NCBI GenBank assembly: GCA_040388605.1 | Contig: JAZKBN010000044.1 | Coordinates: forward strand, 62,001-126,000 | Reading direction: 5' to 3' | Length of the DNA stretch: 64,000 bases | Origin: JAZKBN01 sp040388605 | Lineage (GTDB): Bacteria; Bacteroidota; Bacteroidia; Cytophagales; Flexibacteraceae | Shown: positions 61,701-64,000 of the stretch, one piece after another | Layout: each line of letters begins with the position of its first letter | How positions within the stretch are numbered: position 1 is the stretch's first letter | The notes under the pieces: generated by a model | What the model was told of the DNA's origin: nothing | What the model saw: only the letters and a program-made list of their open reading frames with translations | Databases searched by the model: none | Position numbers and translations under genes: made by a program

Positions 61701-64000
61701 CCCGGTTGAGGAACCTGTGGGAACAGTCGCGCTGATTGTATTTCCGTTCAGAATTGTAAATACTGCCGAGGTGCCGTTAAAGGCTACAGTTGTAAAGCCA
61801 ATAAAATTGGTTCCGCTGATTGCAACCACAGTACCTATAGGGCCGGTTACCGGGCTGAAGCTTGTAATTGTAGGTACAGGCACCACGGTAAACACGGTGG
61901 CGCTTACGGCTGTTCCGCCCGGTGTTGTTATTTCTAAGGGGCCCGATGTTGCACCCGTTGGAATAAGCAAGGTGGCAGTGCTGTTATTAACTACCGTGAA
62001 TGCGCCGGTAAGGCCGTTAATGTTAATGTCTGTGGCACCGGTAAAATTTGCACCTGATATGGTAACCAAGGTCCCTTCAGGCCCGGTAGCCGGGGTAAAA
62101 GAAGCAATGGTTGGAGCCGGAATAAAGGTAAAGCTGTTGGCGCTTGTGGCAGTGCCTGCCGGGCCGGTTACGCTTATTGGGCCAGTTGATGCGCCGGCGG
62201 GTACTGTAACTGTTATTGTATTGGCATCCACAATTACAAAGGTTGCCGTGCGGCCGTTAAAGCTTACTTGTGTGGCCCCGTTGAAATTACTGCCGGTTAT
62301 AGTTACCGTTGCACCTGCACCACCTGTTACAGGGTTGAAACCTGTAATTACCGGCAATTGATAAACAGTGAACAAGCCTGCGCTTGTGGCTGCGCCCTGG
62401 TTAGTGGTAACAGTAAAGGCATTTGTGCTTGCACCTGCCGGAATGGTTAAGGTAATGGTACTTGCATTAACAACAGTAAATGCAGTAGGCAGGGTACCTA
62501 TAGTAACACTTGTGGTTCCAACAAAAGAAGTCCCTGTTAAAGTAACAGAAGTTCCCGCTGGGCCCGATGTGGGGGTGAATGACGTAATAGTCGGCGGAAC
62601 CAATACTGTAAAATCGGCAGTGCTTGTGCTGCTGTAAGTACCGGTGCTAACAGTTATAGGCCCGGTGCTTGCACCCGATGGCACAACCGCGCTAACCGTA
62701 TTGGCATTTACAACAGTAAATACCGCTGCCGTTCCGTTAAACAGAACCCCGGTAAGGCCAATGAAATTATTACCTGTTATTGTAACCGTGGTTCCGGCAG
62801 TGCCTGAAGTCGGGGTAAAATCAACAATTGTCGGCGGGAAGGTTACAATAAAGCTTGATGTGCTGCTCAGGTTCCCGGTTGGGGTATTAAGCGTTATTAG
62901 CCCGGTGGTTGCACCGGGAGGAACGGTAGCCGTTATGGTGTTGGCATCAACAATGGTGAAGCTTGCCGCAACACCGTTGAACATAACCTGCGTAATGGTA
63001 TTCAGCAAAGTGCCGGTAATGGTTACTGTGCTGCCTGCAATGCCGCTTCCGGGGCTGAAGCCGGTGAAGGTTGCGCCCGGCGTAACCGTAAAATCAGTGG
63101 CCGATGTGGCAGAACCGGCTGCGGTATTTACCTTAATAAGCCCTGTTGTAGCCCCTACAGGTACCGTAAATGATATGGAAGTGGGGCTGTTGACCGTATA
63201 GGTGCTTATATTGGCATTATTCAGCAATACATTGGTAACACCAATAAAATTGGTTCCGCTTACCGTAACTACAGTTCCGGGCGGGCCGGATGAGGGGGTG
63301 AAGCTGGAAATAGTTGGTAAGCCTGATGTTACCGTGAACGAAGATGTGGTTTGTACAAAATTGGTTCCCGTTATTACAACTGTTATAAGGCCGGTAATTG
63401 CACCTGTGGGCACAGTTGCAATAATGGTGGTATCGTTCACCTTGGTGAATGCGGCTTGCGTGGGTCCGCCGAAAACCACGGTAAATACTGCCAGGAAGTT
63501 GGTACCGTGAATGGTAACCTGCGTGCCTACCGGGCCAGATTGCGGGCTGAAATTGGTTATGCTCAGTACCGGAACCGTAACAACATAGGAGCTGCTGCCG
63601 GTAGCCGCGTATCGCGGACTGATTACCGAAATAATTCCGGAAATAGCCCCAACAGGAACAGTGGCAATTATTGTAGTATCGTTTACTATGGTATAAACTG
63701 TGGCGGGGGTGTTACCAAAAAGCACACTGCGAACAGCAGGCTGCGAAGTAAAACCCTGCCCTTTGATAGTAACAACAGTTCCTACCGGGCCCGAAGCCGG
63801 GCTGAAAGAATATATATCTATTGGGTTAACAACCACGAAGGTTGTTGCAGAAACACCTACCCCTGCAGAATTAGTAACCTGGATAACCCCGGTACGGTTA
63901 GTAGGCGATACGACTGCTGTTATAGTACTGTCGTCTATAACTGTATAAGAGCCTACGTTTTGGTTGGCTATTTCTACTTTGGTTGCATTGCTGAAATAAT
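55734..64000 (-). CDS. Giant T9SS-secreted multi-repeat protein (IPT/TIG and Ig-like arrays), N-terminus off window
   Basis: The frame is open from 55734 to the right edge, so at least 2755 codons; the first in-window start-like codon (GTG at 63836) lies inside a repeat and is not the real start. From the N-terminal side there are about 18 IPT/TIG beta-sandwich repeats of about 80 residues (SFTPxxGPxGTxVTIxGxNF...), with a GEVED-like domain (VWIDYNQNGQYDATE...CADFASGETQDYFV) before the last one; then an Ig-like spacer; then 11 repeats of about 75 residues with a fixed Cys pair (FCxGxS...NxxGC) and YxWSNG; then a final Ig-like domain; and a Por/T9SS type A sorting domain (VYPNPSTGVFNIDAADLP...GIYHLNV) ending LTLQR. 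It is probably exported to the surface or medium as an adhesin, filament-like or gliding protein. There is no catalytic domain. Confidence 0.88.
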   Translation of the reverse strand, partial: YFSNATKVEIANQNVGSYTVIDDSTITAVVSPTNRTGVIQVTNSAGVGVSATTFVVVNPIDIYSFSPASGPVGTVVTIKGQGFTSQPAVRSVLFGNTPATVYTIVNDTTIIATVPVGAISGIISVISPRYAATGSSSYVVTVPVLSITNFSPQSGPVGTQVTIHGTNFLAVFTVVFGGPTQAAFTKVNDTTIIATVPTGAITGLITVVITGTNFVQTTSSFTVTSGLPTISSFTPSSGPPGTVVTVSGTNFIGVTNVLLNNANISTYTVNSPTSISFTVPVGATTGLIKVNTAAGSATSATDFTVTPGATFTGFSPGSGIAGSTVTITGTLLNTITQVMFNGVAASFTIVDANTITATVPPGATTGLITLNTPTGNLSSTSSFIVTFPPTIVDFTPTSGTAGTTVTITGNNFIGLTGVLFNGTAAVFTVVNANTVSAVVPSGASTGPITVSTGTYSSTSTADFTVLVPPTITSFTPTSGPAGTSVTLTGTSFVGTTSVTIGTLPTAFTVVNASTITLTIPAGASTNAFTVTTNQGAATSAGLFTVYQLPVITGFNPVTGGAGATVTITGSNFNGATQVSFNGRTATFVIVDANTITVTVPAGASTGPISVTGPAGTATSANSFTFIPAPTIASFTPATGPEGTLVTISGANFTGATDININGLTGAFTVVNNSTATLLIPTGATSGPLEITTPGGTAVSATVFTVVPVPTITSFSPVTGPIGTVVAISGTNFIGFTTVAFNGTSAVFTILNGNTISATVPTGSSTGKITVTTAGGTATSALDFTVIQAPTITSFSPAFGWVGTSVTITGTNFSNASLVQFNGSNAVYTVNNAQTITATVPAGATTGLIKIVTPGGTAISVNAFTVYPAPAITSFTPASGPIGTVVTLTGTNFISISAVTLNGAAVPYTLVNNTTITLTVPAGATSGLLRATNGGGTAVSPGSFTVIPAPVITSFNPAAGPTGTTVNITGSNFTGATFVTFNGVSASSFVVLNSTTITVTVPASATTGPLSVTTPGGVAVSSTDYTVIPAPAISGINPSTGFAGTVFTITGTNLNGATSVTINGVSSGFTVVNSTTVTVTVPVGAATGTVTITTPGGSATGTVFTVIPAPVISSFTPNKGYVGTPVTISGSNFVSVSSVKFNGVTAAFTLVNAGSISTNVPAGATTGRITVTTPGGTAQSSSNFTVIPAPTISSFTPTSGFVGNTVVVSGTNLAGTTTAMLGTLAVSFSVVNDNTVNITVPSGAVTAFISLSTPGGTATSASQFTVNGAPTITNFTPVSGAEGTVVTVNGSGYIAVSQVTIGGVNASFTVSNTGTLVFTIPAGAVDGPITVTNPAGTATSTNVFTVTAPLVPTYCIPVQSGVSPCVGTLISAFSITGTSLNNNPINCPATSGTSYSIFPQAGNYTDTLKRSVAYTLKITTGGPSSSAVAVWIDYNQNGQYDATEMAYSFPLNASGSTLTATVNIPSSAMIGTTGLRIRSRITGASIAATDACADFASGETQDYFVTIGYAPAPTITSFTPGSGLPNTTVTITGTNFNTATAVYFNGVAASFSITANNTIVAQVPAGAGTGPITVVTQGGTGTSATSFVYIVPLTISTAAVNETLCAGDSVTVSFSSTGIFNGANRFVAELSDENGSFSFPTPLGTVTATSGSIRGKLPRNLADGGAYLVRVISTAPVISAADNFSPISIHALPQVIAGANETHCALDAPYTLTGFSPTGGTWTGTGVNTTGTFNPATAALGSNLLLYTYTNGNGCTDTATKRVTVNASPVKATVTLTGSATFCQGDSVTLSGPAGASQYTWSNGETTQSIKVRLAGVLTLTTTNAAGCQSPASDAVTVTVLNVPAQPAVTLTGNATFCAGDSLTLTAPGGFPAYLWSTGEATQAIKVKTAGPVSVKVQNANGCFSASSVTTDVVVNPLPSVPVITVDGNTTFCFGDSATLNAPGSYSSYAWSNGQTTQGIRIKASGTFTVRVTNANGCQSPASAAVAVTVNPEPALPTITASAATTFCQGDSVDLSGPAGFSAYLWSTGANTATIRAKQSGVYTLSVVNANGCTSQTSAATQVTVNPTPGTPSITAGGNTSFCPGDSLTLTATAGYNTYVWSNGASGRSIKVGATGNYSVHVFSTEGCRSAESQPASVTVFPRPAQPIVAGGNPTFCQGDSVRLRVTQTFAHYLWSNGDTTSTIIVRTSGSYSVTVFNANGCASFRSNPTAITVFPTPATPSVTVTGLTTFCQGDSVMLSGPDGFSSYLWSNGTRTQTFAAKLSNAYTLRVVNASGCTSGVSVPVNVTVNSKPATPDVTANGPTSFCDGGSVTLSAPAGYTYLWSNNATTQSITVNQTGNFSVHVTNLSLCQSPESEVTAVTNLAVPATPVIMASGPLTFCTGGSVTLSTAVPYAHYRWSTGDTTASITVSAAFGYAVQVYNANGCGSSLSAPVLTTVNPLPVRPVIEASGNVDFCAGGNVTLGGPAGASGYVWSNGATTQSITVNAAGTYTVQTINASGCTSLASPPIVTSVLALPAAPTVTVSGNTTFCAGGSVSLDGPSGFAAYIWSNGATTQTNTVTASGNYTLMVVNAAGCTSAASTATVITVSTMPDVTVTVTGIIDTQNRIYSVPSAAGITYQWLFNGVAIPGADKDTLLVSCGDPEGNYSVRVSNGICTDTSEDQMFICVGVAKQLASFGLVVYPNPSTGVFNIDAADLPTGKLEATITDALGRLVYAKTLESNNRQLDLTGMPNGIYHLNVIAGSKHAAVRLTLQR
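56226..58703 (-). repeat. 11-copy array of ~225-bp units encoding two-cysteine Ig-like repeats
   Basis: Each unit encodes FC-x-G-(D/G)-S-(V/L)-x-L, then Y-x-W-S-(N/T)-G, then G-x-(Y/V)-x-(V/L)...N-x-x-G-C. The copies are diverged at DNA level but in strict phase. The two Cys per unit could form one disulfide per domain or cross-link neighbours. Confidence 0.85.
59235..64000 (-). repeat. Array of ~240-bp units encoding IPT/TIG domains, interrupted by a GEVED-like domain
   Basis: Sixteen complete units and one partial unit lie from about 59960 to the right edge. One more lies at about 59235-59475, after the GEVED-like segment (59475-59945). Consensus features are P-x-I-x-(S/G)-F-x-P-x-x-G, an ATVP-G-A-T-(T/S)-G centre, and a T-P-G-G-T-A-x-S end. 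Confidence 0.85.

Noticed and set aside
60226..63948. Long plus-strand frames opposite the IPT array (up to 277 codons)
   Set aside because: They are antisense shadows of the periodic repeat coding sequence; the valine/proline-rich translations follow the repeat unit.

Overview
The window looks like a chromosomal contig from a Bacteroidota (Bacteroidetes) bacterium. The supporting signs are a type IX secretion (T9SS) C-terminal sorting domain, a PorV/PorQ-family barrel, a TonB-dependent receptor with an N-terminal carboxypeptidase-regulatory-like domain, and lipoproteins with short hydrophobic signals. Several genes also have the promoter type known from this phylum (-7 box TAnnTTTG, -33 box TTG) and lack Shine-Dalgarno sequences. 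Most genes are core metabolism or cell-envelope functions. I see no rRNA, tRNA, CRISPR array, prophage or intact insertion sequence. A run of exactly 10 N (28060-28069) shows that this is a scaffolded draft assembly.

Layout. (1) 1-8373, minus: an apparent operon of two outer-membrane beta-barrels, two paralogous lipoproteins and a GH26 glycoside hydrolase with a duplicated beta-sandwich module; it is cut by the left edge and lacks SusC/SusD. (2) 8374-9462: a long AT-rich non-coding stretch. (3) 9463-14458, minus: a 7TMR-DISM receptor fused to the zinc-ribbon/HTH part of an IS1595-type transposase, an aldo/keto reductase and an M3 oligopeptidase. (4) 14791-16572, plus: argS. (5) 16667-18935, minus: a FemAB/GNAT-like protein, a HIT protein and greA. 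(6) 19097-28997, minus: a T9SS-flavoured three-gene operon (TonB receptor, 1505-residue secreted protein, PorV/PorQ barrel). (7) 29276-36153: a 2-hydroxyacid dehydrogenase, then the plus-strand run purM, rhodanese, cyclophilin, DedA, glycosyltransferase and two membrane proteins. (8) 36226-41129, minus: ruvX behind a RIC-type di-iron protein with an FNR-like operator, a polytopic membrane protein, a MacB-like permease and an alpha/beta hydrolase. (9) 41528-47474: AI-2E permease and P-type ATPase (plus), a PolB-type exonuclease that has lost catalytic residues (minus), and tilS (plus). (10) 47549-53262: an Mla-type ABC ATPase, an outer-membrane protein, accD, class I aldolase and waaA. (11) 53268-55656: a peroxide-defence locus, ahpC-ahpD divergent from oxyR. 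(12) 55734-64000, minus: the C-terminal 2755 codons of a giant T9SS-exported protein with about 18 IPT/TIG repeats, a GEVED-like domain, 11 two-cysteine Ig-like repeats and a sorting domain.

Most worth a second look: the receptor/transposase-domain fusion, the apparently dead exonuclease, the SusCD-free GH26 surface locus, the T9SS three-gene module (with its assembly gap), the FNR-like site placed for class II activation of the RIC gene, and the mycobacterial-type AhpC/AhpD pair under an OxyR that keeps both sensing cysteines.
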